Source of the DNA: Datisca glomerata
Taxonomy: Eukaryota; Streptophyta; Magnoliopsida; Cucurbitales; Datiscaceae
Assembly: GCA_003255025.1 (NCBI GenBank)
Contig: QANY01009128.1
Location: forward strand, 379,536-443,535
Length of the DNA: 64,000 nucleotides
Direction of reading: 5' to 3'
This document shows, piece after piece, positions 23,680 through 35,159 of this stretch (positions within the stretch are counted from its first letter, which is position 1; the number at the start of each line of letters is the position of its first letter). Position numbers and translations under genes: made by a program. A model generated the notes under the pieces. The model did not search any database and was not told the origin of the DNA. It saw nothing but the letters and a program-made list of their open reading frames with translations.

Positions 23680-24620
23680 ATAGAATATGGTCATTAAAGA
23701 AGAAGTCGACAGTTTGTTGAGAGTAGATTTCATCAGGGAGGTAGATTACCCAAAGTGGCTTGCAAACGTTGTCATGGTAAAAAAGAAGAATGAGAAATGG
23801 GTACACTACCCGGAGTGGCTTGCATAAAGATGCTGAAGGATTCACCAATCATAAGCCTCTTACATTCACCCGAGGTCAGCGGAAGAATGGTGAAATTAGG
23901 GGTGAAAATTATTTTACCGAACCGACCGAATCGAAAATGAGAGGATCGAAGTTTTGGTTCGGTTTGAAATTTTTATATGGTTTACAAACCGAACTAAACC
24001 GAGACATTAAATTCATATTTTCTATATATACAATTTCATATCAAACCGAAACAAAACTTTGATTTTATATTTTTTTCAATAATATCATTTAAAATGATTT
24101 AAAAATTATATTTTACTTAATAATATGTAACTAAAGAATCAAACCAAAACTCACAGTTTAGTTTTATTACTGAACCAAAGTTTCAGTTCGGTTTGATTTC
24201 TTACCAAAAAATCGATCGAACTGAACCGTGAACACTCCTAGGCGAAATGGGCAATAGAGCTAAGCCAGTATGAAATCAATTACGAGACGAGGACATCGAT
24301 TAAAAGGCATGGTTTAGCTGACTTCATAGTGGATTTCATTGTTGACGACAACGAAAAAATTGATAGAAGATCACCCGCCAGTGGGAGCGAAATAAGATAA
24401 TTGTACGTTGATAGAGCCTCAAAGAACAAATGTGCTGGAGCGGGAGTTGTGCTACCGACCCCTTTGGCGAAACAGTGGAGCACTTAATTTCATTTGGATT
24501 CATTGCCTCGAATAACGAGGCAGAATATAAAGTTTTGATAGCGAGAACCTCCTTACTACAGGAACTAGAAGTAAGTAGAGTAAAAATATTATATAATTCA
24601 ATGCTAGTTGTGAAATAGGT
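23680..24620 (+). pseudogene. Ty3/gypsy RT start and RNase H, broken
   Basis: The frame at 23690-23800 reads VIKEEVDSLLRVDFIREVDY then PKWLANVVMVKKKNEKW, the conserved entry to gypsy reverse transcriptase. The catalytic YxDD region is deleted. After the MITE, AKWAIELSQYEINYETRTS and HGLADFIVDF mark the RT-RNase H connection. RNase H follows with GETVEHLISFGFIASNNEAE then YKVLIA. Stops occur before and after. Confidence 0.8.
23898..24240. mobile_element. hAT-like MITE inside the gypsy pol remnant
   Basis: The ends are aggggtg and aacactcct. Internal inverted repeats are built from cggttcggttt and aaaccgaac. It splits the gypsy pol frame; gtgaaat/gcgaaat flanks suggest a worn 8-bp target duplication. 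Confidence 0.75.
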
Positions 24621-25309
24621 CATAGGAGAGTTCACGTCAAATGATGAAAATATGATCAGTTATCTACAACGGGAAAAAGAATTATTGAACCAACTGAAGA
24701 GTTATGAAATCTATCTGGTCCTAAAAGTAGAAAATGGAGATGCAGATGCGATGGAGAATCTGGGATCTTCGCTGCAACTCTCACGAAAATGAAACGTACT
24801 AGTTAAACTGCTCCAGAAATCAAGTATCACAGCAAAAGAGGTAGTAGGCGTGGAAATTAAGAAAGAGCCTAGCTGGCAGGATTCTAATCCATTACCTGAA
24901 GGAAGGAATATTGCCACACGATAAACTTTATGCAAAAAAATTTCCGTAGTAATGACTTATTAGAAGAAAGGAGAGAAGGGGCACTCCTACGAATGGCTAA
25001 TTATAACCACAAAAGAAAAGTCTACTTTCGAAGAAAAATCAAAAGCCGGGGTTTCAGAAGGGAGATCTAGTCCTGAAGAAGATCTTTCAAATGGATGGAA
25101 ATTTTGGTTCATCCTGAGAAGGACAGTACATTGTTAAAGAAGTAGGTGGCAGAGGATTCTACCATTTACCTGAAAAAGTACCTTTTTAACTTATTAAATG
25201 TTATTATATTGAATAATTTTTCCCGTGGATTTTTTCTTGCAAGAGTATTCCACGTAAAAAATTTATGTAAACTATCTTCCTTATCTCTTGAAATTTAATA
25301 TGGAAACTG

Positions 25310-25600
25310 AAAGTTCGGTAGCCGAGTAGCCAAAGCCCTTAAGAGCGGCCAAAATCTTCTCTCTAAAATATTGAAAAGAGAGTAGGAGAAAATGACAACG
25401 GCCTAACAGCCTCAGTCCTCGAGAGCGGGAAACCCCATCTCTCTAAAATGTGAAATTAAAGTTTGATGGTCTTTACACCTAAAGCCTTGAGAGTGAGGAT
25501 GCTTCCTCTCTAAAAAGAAAGAAAAAGAAAGGTCGGCAGCCTAGTAGCCAAAGCCCTTAAGAGTAGGAAAAACATCCTCTCTAAAATGTGAAAAATATTA
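25310..25600. repeat. gypsy internal tandem repeat (~85-100 bp units)
   Basis: Three to four units share gtagcc(a/g)agtagccaaagccc, ttaagag or cgagagcggg, and ctctctaaaat. They lie between the pol remnant and the antisense ORFs. Confidence 0.75.
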
Positions 25601-25989
25601 AAAGAGTACAAGAAGTCAAACAATGAAGGAAGCAAAATGATAAACTACGAGGAAACAAAGCCAACAGTTAATGGCAAAATAAGCAAGCTCAAAGGAAACA
25701 AAAGTAAGGTAAGAAATCATATTCGTTTCAAAGAAGAAGCTAAAGGTCAAAGTCTTTAAAAGTGGATAAAAAGAAAAGCGGACAACAAAAGCACTGTAAG
25801 CGGAAAACCTTTTAAATTTACCATTACTCTTAAGTGTTAAATCATTGCTTAAATATGGAAGTTAGTGAAGGAAAAAATTCTAAGTGTTAAACTACTTATT
25901 GAAATTTTACTTAGTGTTAGGAAGGATAACAAAAGAAATTATAGAAATTGTTAAAGGCAGAGATCATTTCATTCATAGAGGGAAAATTA

Positions 25990-28250
25990 CAAAATAATCT
26001 TAAAGAAAATAATAATAATAATAAAAAGTACAAGTGCATAAAATGAAAATCGCAGGGAAAGTAAAAGACTAAGATTCTTCAGTGGGGATGGCTTCATCGG
26101 CGGGAACAGAGGAGTCAACAGTGGCATCCTCAGCAACGGGAACATCCTCAGTAGAAGCGTTCGAATCAGCATGTGATTCTGTGGCATCTTCGAGAGGAAC
26201 TTTGGGAGGATTGTTTTCCTTCCCATCCTTATAACCTACATGGTAGACCTTCTTTTCAGCCATAAAAAAGGGTTTGAAAGACGTCTTTCGTACCCAGTCT
26301 TTCCTCTACAGTCTTTAGATTTTCCCCAGAAATAGCTAGGCATCTCTCAGACTCCACCAAGGCTTCCTTAGAGGCCTCAAATGAGTCTGCCAGCCTAGCA
26401 TGCTCCCTAGCAGCTGACGTCGCGCCCTGAGTAAACTCATCCACCACTCCTTGGAGGTAGGCCTCACTCTTCTTTAGCCGCTCAATTTTGGTTTGGTAAA
26501 GTTTAAGGTTTACGTGGCACCCATGAACTTCCTCATTCCAATGAGTCATGCTCTGCTCATTGGCCAAGAAGTGCTCCTGGAGGCTGTTGTGAAAGATGAT
26601 GGCCTACAAAGTATGCAAAAAAAAGGAGAGAGAGTGTGTGACATTAGCGAACGCAGAAGATAAGTAAAACAAGGAAACGAGAGAGAAAGGAATAAGAATG
26701 ATACCTTCATCAGGTAGTGGCTCAGGGAACAAAGTTGGTTCCTGACAGACATGTCACATGCAGTCGTCATGTACGCGTGAACACACCAGAGCGCTATATG
26801 TGCAGAACGGGGTTAACTAAGAAAGTTCACAGAAGACGGGATCGGAGGGGCACCGATGAAATGCCTCCACGTCCATTGAGAAGGATCTTCGCTTCCTCCT
26901 TGAGAACCAGAGGAGTGAACAGGAACAGACTCCCTTGGTTCTAACTGCGGGGGAGAAGGAGGAGAAACTAAACAATCTTGAGAAACCTCTCCTGGAACTG
27001 GAGGAGCAGGATGAATGGTGAGAGAAGACTCTGTTGGGGGTAGTAGGGACTTCAACGAAAATGGGAGAGGGACTAGGGGTTGCTCGAAAGGAGCTCGACG
27101 CTTCACACCTTGGACGAACATTCCTCTCCTCCTAGGCATCCCAACTATGGTGTTGTGAATGCGTCTTGACATATCTACACTAATATCAAGCCGTTGAAGA
27201 AGGAAATCCTGTTCTGCGTCTTCCTATTTAAACCTAGAAGATTCAAAAGTACTGGAAATGGAAATTACTGGAACATAATGAGAGTTTGGATGGTAATAAC
27301 TCTCAGAAGCTCAGGAGAAGACGGTTGAGTGGAAGAAGAGATGATCTGAGCTGCGTCAGGAGTGAAAGCTACGCTAATCTCCTGTCGCGGATCAAGAAGA
27401 TCATCCCAATCCCATCCTCGGATGTTGAAAATGAGGATTATCTTCTCTTAGGACTCCCTGGAAAGATACATCTTGCTGTTCTTCTTGTTATCTGCAAAAA
27501 AAGGGAAAGCAAAATTAGATGAAGAAAAAAAAGAAACAAAAGGAAAGTAAGGATAAAGTATCAAGAACGACGAACCAAAGCTCCGACGACTTACTGAAAA
27601 CTCCTCATTTCCAGGGGATTGTCGAGGGGCCATCACCGCCCAGTTCCCTCCGATTTGAATGACGTCTCTTTCCCAGCCTTCTTCCCATTTTGGAATTCCA
27701 ATTATCATTTTACTCTTTTCAGGACTGGGATGAGGGGCAAGGTAATAGGTCTCATTGTGATACTTAATGATATAGCAAGAGTGAAGCTCGTCAACACCTA
27801 ATCTAATCCATATCTTTTGTTTAAGGCCTCGAAACCTAACATAATCCTATAGGAACTGGGAGTGAATTGAGACGGAGTCAGCCCAACGGTATAGAAAAAC
27901 TCTTGCAGAAAAGGAAAAAAAATGAAGCTTAAGCCCTAAAGCTATATACATCGGACTAAGGGTAATTTGGAATGGGGGGCTACACTCTAGGCCAGGATGA
28001 CCACTTTCTCCTAAACCACAAATGAAATCAGGAGGGAAGCAATGAAATGGTCAAGCTCAGTTTTGGACCTAACTAAGGGAATGATAGGTTTAAACCTATT
28101 ACCACGCGCCATACTTAAAGGACTAAAGGGAAAGAATATGTAGAAAATTTTTACTGAGAAGAAGAAGAAGAACTTATGACGAAAGACTCACGTAGGGGAG
28201 AAATGAAGGAAGAAATGTCCTTAAATAGGTTATGGATTTGAAAGAGAAAT
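25990..28250 (-). pseudogene. antisense coiled-coil ORFs of the gypsy element
   Basis: Reading right to left on the reverse strand: 27708-27448 (IPKWEEGWERDVIQIGGNW), 27172-26813 (MSRRIHNTIVGMPRRRG, then Pro/Ser-rich), 26567-26256 (a coiled coil: NLKLYQTKIERLKKSEAYL, then LADSFEASKEALVESERCL) and 26263-26069 (acidic, DATESHADSNASTEDVPVAE). A GT/AG-bounded intron may join the pieces, since ctcgttt-like pyrimidine tracts lie between them, but I cannot prove a single frame. The order, an N-terminal globular part followed by Pro-rich, coiled-coil and acidic tail regions, resembles antisense accessory ORFs reported in some plant gypsy elements. Function unknown. Confidence 0.6.
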
Positions 28251-28621
28251 GAAACACACCTTATAACTGCTACTTGTACTGACAAATAACAGGGTGACAG
28301 CTAGGAAAGAAAATGGATAAGGCATATGCTACATAGTTGAGAGCAGGAAGATGAAAAGACATGGAAAAAAGATGAAGAGCCGTTTTACGGAAGGGACTTC
28401 AACGATAACGGAAGACGAAGCGGCAATTTAGGTAAGGCATGCGTATCTTTTTACTTATTTATTATTATCTTTTGTTGTTTCTGATATTTGTAGGTTCCCA
28501 ATGAACGGTGCAAAACGCAGAAGAATTTAATTAAATCTTTCAATAAAGCATGTGAAAATTGAGGTTTCTCATCATTACACATCAATCAATAAAATTTTTA
28601 TTGAGTGCAATGAGGTGCAAA

Positions 28622-29055
28622 TGAACATGAATAAAATCGTCAGAGAGACATGTGTAAGAAGGAACCAACCAGAGGAAGCCACAAAGGCCATCGACGTGGC
28701 TGAACAGGAAAGGATGAGCAAAAAAAAGAATATCTAATCAATGATCAACCTAACAGTTATAGCTGAATTTCCCAAATCCAGGGAAATATTCAAACAATTT
28801 ATTAATTATGCTTGTAAATCCCCCCAAATCTGATTGTAATCTTTTAATCTCCCTGGAATACCATGGATATTCCATTCTTAGGAGAATATTTGTCGTTTTA
28901 GGAAATGTAACAAGATCTCATAAAAAACCTATAAATAAAGGCTAATTGTAAGCTTAAAGGGGTATTACTAATCAACCAAAGGACAGTCTTATTTGAGTAC
29001 TTTCTCTCTCGTTTTCAATTTACTTCTTTGAGTGTGTAAAAAGTATTCCTTTACA
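28622..29055 (+). repeat. gypsy 3' LTR
   Basis: Direct repeat of 22100-22512, ending ttaca next to the GTACC target duplication. It has a short insertion (aaacctataaataaagg, with a TATA-like tataaata at about 28930) that the left LTR lacks. Confidence 0.88.
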
Positions 29056-29352
29056 GTACCACCCAGTCTCATATCATGTATTTGATTCTGCTTCTTCTTT
29101 TTCTTTTTTCTTTACTTAAAGCGTGTAATGATTATTTCTCATGTCTGTTAAAGATGAAGAAATGATTGCAATAAAATACACCCAATTCTGAATCCATCAA
29201 AAGATACGCATTACTGATTCTTTTGGGCGTCATCTAGAAGACACAATACCACTCCATTCCCATGTATTGATTTCAATTCAAAAGCAAAACAAAAGAACTG
29301 AACTATACATATAAATAGTATTAGATTGCAGTGAAAGCATGAGAGAGAGACA

Positions 29353-30084
29353 TTATGGCTTTGCAAATATGAAAGTGCTTGCTTCACCAACTGGGAAAGT
29401 CTTGTTGCATTTAGGACCATCACCTCTCTTATTAATATAACCAGGATAATCCGATCTATCAAAGCTAACCTCCTCCACCAGATACAGACCAGCCTCCTCT
29501 GCAAGCCTCTTTATCTCCCACTGATCAAATGGATGTGATGTCTTATGCGTAACATGAATTTCCCCATTTTCATTCAGCATTTCCATTGCATTTTGCATGA
29601 AAGATCTCACTAACTTCTGGTGACGACTGAAACACGTAACGTCTTTTGTTAATGTAAAAAAAATGAATATTCTTTATTCACATTCAATGGCTAATGTGGT
29701 AATTGAAAAATGAACTCACTTAATTTGACGAATTTCATACTCTGGCTCGAGAAATCCAGTATGAGGAAAATTGAAGACTATCCGATCGAACGAGTTGTGC
29801 CTAAGAGGTGGATGTTCACTCATGATTCGAGCATTGACGCCATATAAAACAGTGCAGTCAAGATCCTCTAATTCTTCCAAATAAGTCTCAGCTTTTGTAT
29901 ACTTTGAAAGCAAAGAGGCTCTAGAGTCGAGAGAAGTTGCCACCATGTTAGAAGCAGAGCCAAATGCTCTGGCCAAACAAGCTGCAAATGAAAAATCTCC
30001 CTCACCCACGAGTAGTATTTTATGAGAGCTGCAATAATGCCTTATCCATTTTTCTCCTTTACCTCTCCTTCTTCTCCTTCCCAT
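29353..30084 (-). CDS. BMT5-like / DUF2431 Rossmann protein, 212 aa (At4g26485-like)
   Basis: Two exons: 30084-29720 and 29626-29353, with GT (gtgag) and AG (ttcag) at the junction and exact phase (365+274 nt). Residues 1-20 are basic (MGRRRRRGKGEKWIRHYC). The SAM-binding-like Rossmann signature LLVGEGDFSFAACLARAFGS is at 24-43, and FDRIVFNFPHTGF at 99-111. The C-terminal half has NGEIHVTHKTSHPFDQW and DYPGYINKRGDG. These are the marks of DUF2431, the family of the yeast 25S rRNA uridine-N3 methyltransferase Bmt5; activity of the plant members is inferred. The frame is intact and ends at FIFAKP. It is a paralogue of 44465-46788. A gypsy element lies just downstream. Confidence 0.92.
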
Positions 30085-31660
30085 TCTTAAACAGCACCTT
30101 CCTTCTGGTATGGTATCAAAACATCATTCCAATTCCAACATAAATAATAAATAACTATATAAAACGTTTTGGATTCATGGTGATCATGCAATTTAAGGAA
30201 TGATGAAGAATTGAATTATGACTAAACATTTCCAAGGAGTTGCATTAATTAAGGTAAGACATAGAGGCTACTGTTTGACTACCGCGTCCAGGATCATACG
30301 GCATCTTAACATGAATTCAAAAGGATTCCTAATTCAAGACCAACAAGAACCAATGAAGCCTCACTCATTTTAACAAAGCACGTGCGTTGCGTGTTTAAGT
30401 AATTAAAATATATATGTATGAAATTTTGAAACTTATAAATGTCGAGCCGTATTGTGTATATGAAAGTATAAATGAATTTGAAATTGATTAAAAGATATAT
30501 TATCATACAAAAGTTAAAGAAATTCTCGAGTCTTGTCATTTTCTGGTTGCTTAATTCGATAATTTCTTAACTTGAAGATTCATGTCCTTCATTTTTTTCT
30601 ATTAAACTGAAGAAATAAAATTATGATAATAACAAAAGAGATAATACAAAATATTGTTTAATCCCTTATAATAAAACTCACACATTTAAATACTCGAAAT
30701 TTAAAAAAATTAAAGTTTAGGCAAAATGTCGAAGAAAAAATGGCTCACGCACTTCTTATTATTGTTGTGTATTGATAGATAGTCAATCTATCAAACCCAT
30801 GTCATGTACCTCAAAAATTCAACCATATCTACATTTTGCCAAATTAAAATGACAAAGCACTAGATTGATAAAACTCAACACTTGTAGAAATTTCCCAACC
30901 ATATATATAGTAAACAAATAGTTGGTTTTAATATCGTGATGATAGAGAATGAAAGAAGAAACAAGAAGAAATAAACTAAGAGAGAGAAAATGTCTCCGAA
31001 GAGAAGCAATCAAGATGAGAAAGAGGAATTTTGCACAACACTAAGACAATAATATATGAGACATAAGAGTTCAAATGAAGCAATCAACTTTGAAGCAATC
31101 AACTTCTCCTCAATTCTCTTTTCCAATGTTAAATGAAATCCAAACTAGAGGAGATAATACAAACACCAAAAGTTGAAGTATCATATATAATTCAATAATT
31201 ATTAAAATCAAGATCAAGTACTCTCCTAAATCATATATGAACTTTTACCCAATTTGTAAATGACAAATTGAAGCCAATTTATACGAGAGTAAATGTGTCT
31301 AAGCTGTAGGATTATCGATGTTCCGGATCCTTCGCTAAATGATGATTGAGGCATTAGGAAGCTCTCATGCCGAAGAAAAGAATGCCGAAGAAAAGAATAT
31401 GAAATAAACCATAGCTGCTTGTAGAAGATAAAGAAGATGAGCAAATGACAATAAATAATATTTTGCTTCTTTGTAACATTAAAAAAGAACAGTACTTCTT
31501 TCAGTGTTTATTAGTGATGGAAAACACATTAGCCTTTAATTAGATCAGGTAACTAATTAACCAATTAATGTACTTAATACAAAGAAGACATATATAGTGC
31601 GTAAGTATAATTGTTGAGATAGCATGGACTATGATCCAACAACTTTACTAAGGTATGGGA
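30085..31660. other. upstream region of the 29353-30084 gene
   Basis: AT-rich, with no domain-bearing frame. It should include the promoter of the BMT5-like gene, which reads leftward. Confidence 0.4.
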
Positions 31661-31666
31661 TTCACA

Positions 31667-32690
31667 TCATTTACAAAAGATAAAAGAAAGGAAGACGAAA
31701 GAAGAAAATGGAGCAACTTTCTCAAAAAGAAAAGAAAAATAAGTAGCAGGATCCTCGAATGAAACAGGTAAAACTTCGCCGGGTGTGAGCCTATCATATT
31801 CCGCCTGATAAAAACTGGCGGACCCATCCATATCCTTCTTAATGGCTTCATTTTTCTGAGTCTCTTTCAACTCCACTTCTTTTTTAAGACGCTCATGCTC
31901 AGCTTTAACAGTAAGTATGATATGCTCCATCTTAATGATATCCTTCTGAAGCCCTTCATTCCGAGCTGAAAGCTCTTCATTTCTCTTCTTCAACAGATCA
32001 AGTTCCAACATGGCGCCCCTCAACTCAGAGTCCTTTGGTCAGCAGGGACTGCTGTGACTCACGCTTCTTCTTTAGCTCAGACTGGAACTCAGCCCTGGTA
32101 GAAAAGAGATCATTTCTACAGGTGTCATAATTATCTTGAAAGGCATTCAAGTGCACCACGGCCTGCAACATTACAACATCAAATAAAATAGAGAGAGAGA
32201 GAGGGAGAGAGAGAAAGTAGAAGACAATTAAGGGAGAAGAAGGAATTAGAAGACAACTTAACTCGGATGAGGTCATGACTCAACCATAATTCCGCGAGCA
32301 AGTCCGTAAGCGGCGCGACAGTCGTGCAAGATGCTCGCACAATCGGGAATATTAGGGACATCCCCTTCCCTAAAGTTTGGGGGCGAACCAGAAGAAGGGT
32401 TGGCACTGCAACTGCCACTGCCACAGCGAGGCATTTCACGACAAGACCGAATAATATCAGGAGCAACAGTGAGTCCGATAGAATCCGTAGTCATAAAATC
32501 GCGGCTGGGCTTTGGTAAAGATACGGGGAGAGGCGGCACCAGCTTCACTGAGTCGGACTCAGGTCAAGTAGAGCAGGGAGGAGGAACTGAAGATGAAATA
32601 GGCTGAGTACGAGTGCGCACATTCCTCGTATTCTCAGGGCTCGATAAAAGAACTGGCTTCAGGTTAATCTTCCTCATCTCTTGTAGTCTC
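31667..32690 (-). pseudogene. second copy of the gypsy-type antisense coiled-coil ORF
   Basis: Reverse strand, right to left: 32548-32273 (MKLVPPLPVSLPKPSRDFM, then Ser/Pro/Gly-rich, ending YGLARGIMVES), then VVHLNAFQDNYDTCRNDLF near 32150-32100, and a long coiled coil at 32023-31667 (ELDLLKKRNEELSARNEGLQ, EHERLKKEVELKETQKNEA, then AEYDRLTPGEVLPVSF). The architecture parallels the antisense ORFs at 25990-28250, though the sequence is diverged. No gag, pol or LTR is recognised nearby; the right side is cut by the transposon at 32735. Confidence 0.55.
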
Positions 32691-32734
32691 TACAGAGAAT
32701 CAAAATAACATGTCCTGGCCGAACAAAAGAAAAA

Positions 32735-34369
32735 AGTTATTTGTTAAACTAGACCTTTACATTAATTATTTTATCAAAATCAACTCTTACACTAATTTTT
32801 ATATACTCTGACTCTAGATCTATTTTTCACTCAAAATGTATTTGCGAAGTTACATGTTTACCCTTCATTTTCTTCTACATTTTCTTCCTTCGTTTTCTTC
32901 TTCCTTCTTTCTGGAACATGTATAAGTTTTGTTTTTTTCTTAATTTCTGGAAAACTTGAATTTTCATGGGTTTTTCTTGTTCATGAATTTTCTAAAAATG
33001 TTTATTTATTTTCTTTGTTTCTGAAACGTCATTTGAAGTTCATTTATTTTATTTTTTCTTGAAAACTTGAATTTTGGACGAAGAAGAAGAAATTTGATGG
33101 GTTTTCGCCCAGATTTGAGAGAGAGAAACCCGTAGAGAGAGATAATGGGTTTTGTTAATTTTATACTACACGATGGCTACACGACGCGATAGATACACTA
33201 GTATCGTGTAGCCATCACGTAGACTACGCAATGAGTACACGAGTATCTTCTGTTAAGAATACTTTTAAAATTGAAAAATAAAATATAGTCTCAAGTATTT
33301 GAAAAATTCATTAAAAAATTTTAATGTTTCTAGTCCGATAAACTTCCGAAGGACGTAACTTTTGACTCGAATTGAACCACATGGCCCGTAAGACATCAAA
33401 TTGAAACTTATTCAGAGATCTACACGTGTGATCGGGTTCACCCATCGCAACCCAATTTCAGACCCAAAAACACTATTTTAAGAACCTTTTGGAGGCCTGA
33501 AAGTTATTTTGATTTCAAATTTGGGTACACGGGCTACACGATTACTACACAATACCAGTGTACTCATCGTGTAGTCTAAATGATTGCTACACGATATTAG
33601 TGTACCCATTGTGTAGTCTATATAATGGGTACACGATGTCAGTGTACCCATCGTGTAGTCTACATGATGGCTACGCGATTCCAATGTTCCCATCGTGTAG
33701 TCTACATGATGTCAGTGTACCCATCGTGTAATCTGCAAGATAGTTACACGATGTTAGTGTACCCATCGTATAGCATCTGGTTACCTCCCAGCACTACTGA
33801 AAATCTGAAGTAAATTATACATAAATTGAAATAATTTTCTCCTATCCTCAGACTTGAAACTACTAACTTCTTCTGCCATAAAATTGCATGTTAAGAATAT
33901 GAGAAATTACCGATTAAAAACGAAAACCATGTGAATGAAACTCAAAAAATGAGCGAGAAAGGGTTAAAAAAAAGTGAAACGTCGAGGAAGAACTAGAAGA
34001 AGAAATTGTTGCCCAAAAATCGACAAAACCCCATTTTCAGATCTAGTTTGTGGCTAGATCTGGTTCAGATCTGTAAACATAGACAAAAACTCATTTCAGA
34101 TTTTCTTTGTGGCTAGATCTGCTTTGTTCTTTTTTTGGGCAAAAACTCATTTTACAGAGAGAGAGAGAGAGAGCTTGAGAAGATTTGAAAACGAAGAAGT
34201 GGAAAAACTGAAAAAATGAAGAAGAATAAATGAGGTGAATGATAAACATGTAACTTCACAAATACGTTTTGAGTGGAAGGTTGTTCAGGGGTCAGAGTAA
34301 ACAAAAGTTAGGGTAAGGGTTGATTTTTATAAAATGATTAGTTTAGGGGTCTAGTTTAACAAAAAATCC
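32735..34369. mobile_element. non-autonomous MULE related to element A
   Basis: Terminal inverted repeats of about 130 bp: left tttgttaaactagacc, then gaagttacatgttta, and the reverse complement of the right end (34230-34363) gives the same order. The interior has no transposase but carries TACACGA motifs (33165-33780), as in MULE A, and its terminal repeat matches the MULE A end at 9340-9405. A possible aaagaaaaa flank on both sides (32726-32734, 34370-34378) may be a 9-bp target duplication, but the A-rich context makes it weak. Confidence 0.8.
33165..33780. repeat. TACACGA / TCGTGTA array in the non-autonomous MULE
   Basis: About 12 exact heptamers in both orientations, concentrated at 33525-33780 with a ~45-bp rhythm (gtgtacccatcgtgtagtct). 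This is the same motif as 8470-8960, but more regular. Confidence 0.8.
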
Positions 34370-34662
34370 AAAGAAAAACATGGAGACCGATCACAATGCT
34401 TATCAAATTTAATTTAGAGGCGAAAATGGCTTCTAGTCCTCCAGTTTTCTTCTTCTTTTGTTTGATAATATAAAAACAAACTCGTAGTGATCAGAAATGA
34501 AGACACGGATAATGAAGAGAGTTCATAAAAGGCAAAATGAACAGACACACCACCTAAAAAGTCAGTAGAGATTATAGTTAACACGTCAAAGACAACGTTC
34601 AATAAATGCGATTGATACCAAAAAAATTCTTGCTTAGTTTAGAGCAATGGACAGAAATAATA

Positions 34663-34815
34663 GTTTAAAATGCAATGAACACCTATTCATTTTAACTTTT
34701 TATAAAACATACCCCTGCATTTCATAATTGACCATTTAAATCTTTTTACTTTATAATTATATGCAAAACACACCCCTCTCTCATTTTTTATCTCAAATGA
34801 AGATAGGGCTTTCAA
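34663..34815. repeat. MULE B left terminal inverted repeat
   Basis: It starts gtttaaaatgcaatgaacac and matches the reverse complement of 41280-41434 with scattered mismatches. Confidence 0.9.
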
Positions 34816-34949
34816 ACTTAAGAAAATAGATCCTCGAAGGAGAGTACATGAGCTCGAAGGATAAAAAAATGCTTGGAGAAAACCTACCCTTGCACCTTCA
34901 CGAGCTCCAAGTAAAGACTCGAGATCGGGTTCATGGTCAGTGAAGCAGT

Positions 34950-35159
34950 CGAGATCAAGTTCTCTGGTATTGCTCTTTGATTTTTTTTTTCTGGTTCACT
35001 TCGAGATTACTCTTCAATTTATTAGCTTGAAATCTGGTATTCATTTTCTAGTTTCCTCTTTCAGATTTGCTCGAAATCTGGTTCGGTCTGGTTCTCTTCG
35101 TTGTTCCTTTTTTTTCACATTTGTCTTCAATTTATTTGCTCGAAATCTAGTGAAATCTG
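34950..35159. repeat. local tandem duplication in the MULE B leader
   Basis: Two ~120-bp units share ttcaatttattxgctcgaaatct and gtattcattttctggtttcc; the second unit is split by the solo LTR and resumes at 37085. Confidence 0.65.

Larger units (their letters stand above)
22100..29055 (+). mobile_element. complete Ty3/gypsy element with antisense ORFs
   Basis: LTRs at 22100-22512 and 28622-29055 are direct repeats. A perfect 5-bp target duplication, GTACC, lies at 22095-22099 and 29056-29060. Inside, on the forward strand, are gag (about 22575-23640), the start of reverse transcriptase (23680-23820) and RNase H (about 24240-24620), all with stops and frameshifts. A large deletion between RT and RNase H removes the RT catalytic region, and a MITE sits at 23898-24240. 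Beyond pol is a tandem-repeat zone (25310-25600), then reverse-strand coiled-coil ORFs (25990-28250). The element lies about 300 bp past the stop codon of the BMT5-like gene. Confidence 0.88.

Noticed and set aside
32331..32606. Forward frame of 91 codons
   Set aside because: It is a shadow of the reverse-strand antisense ORF relic.
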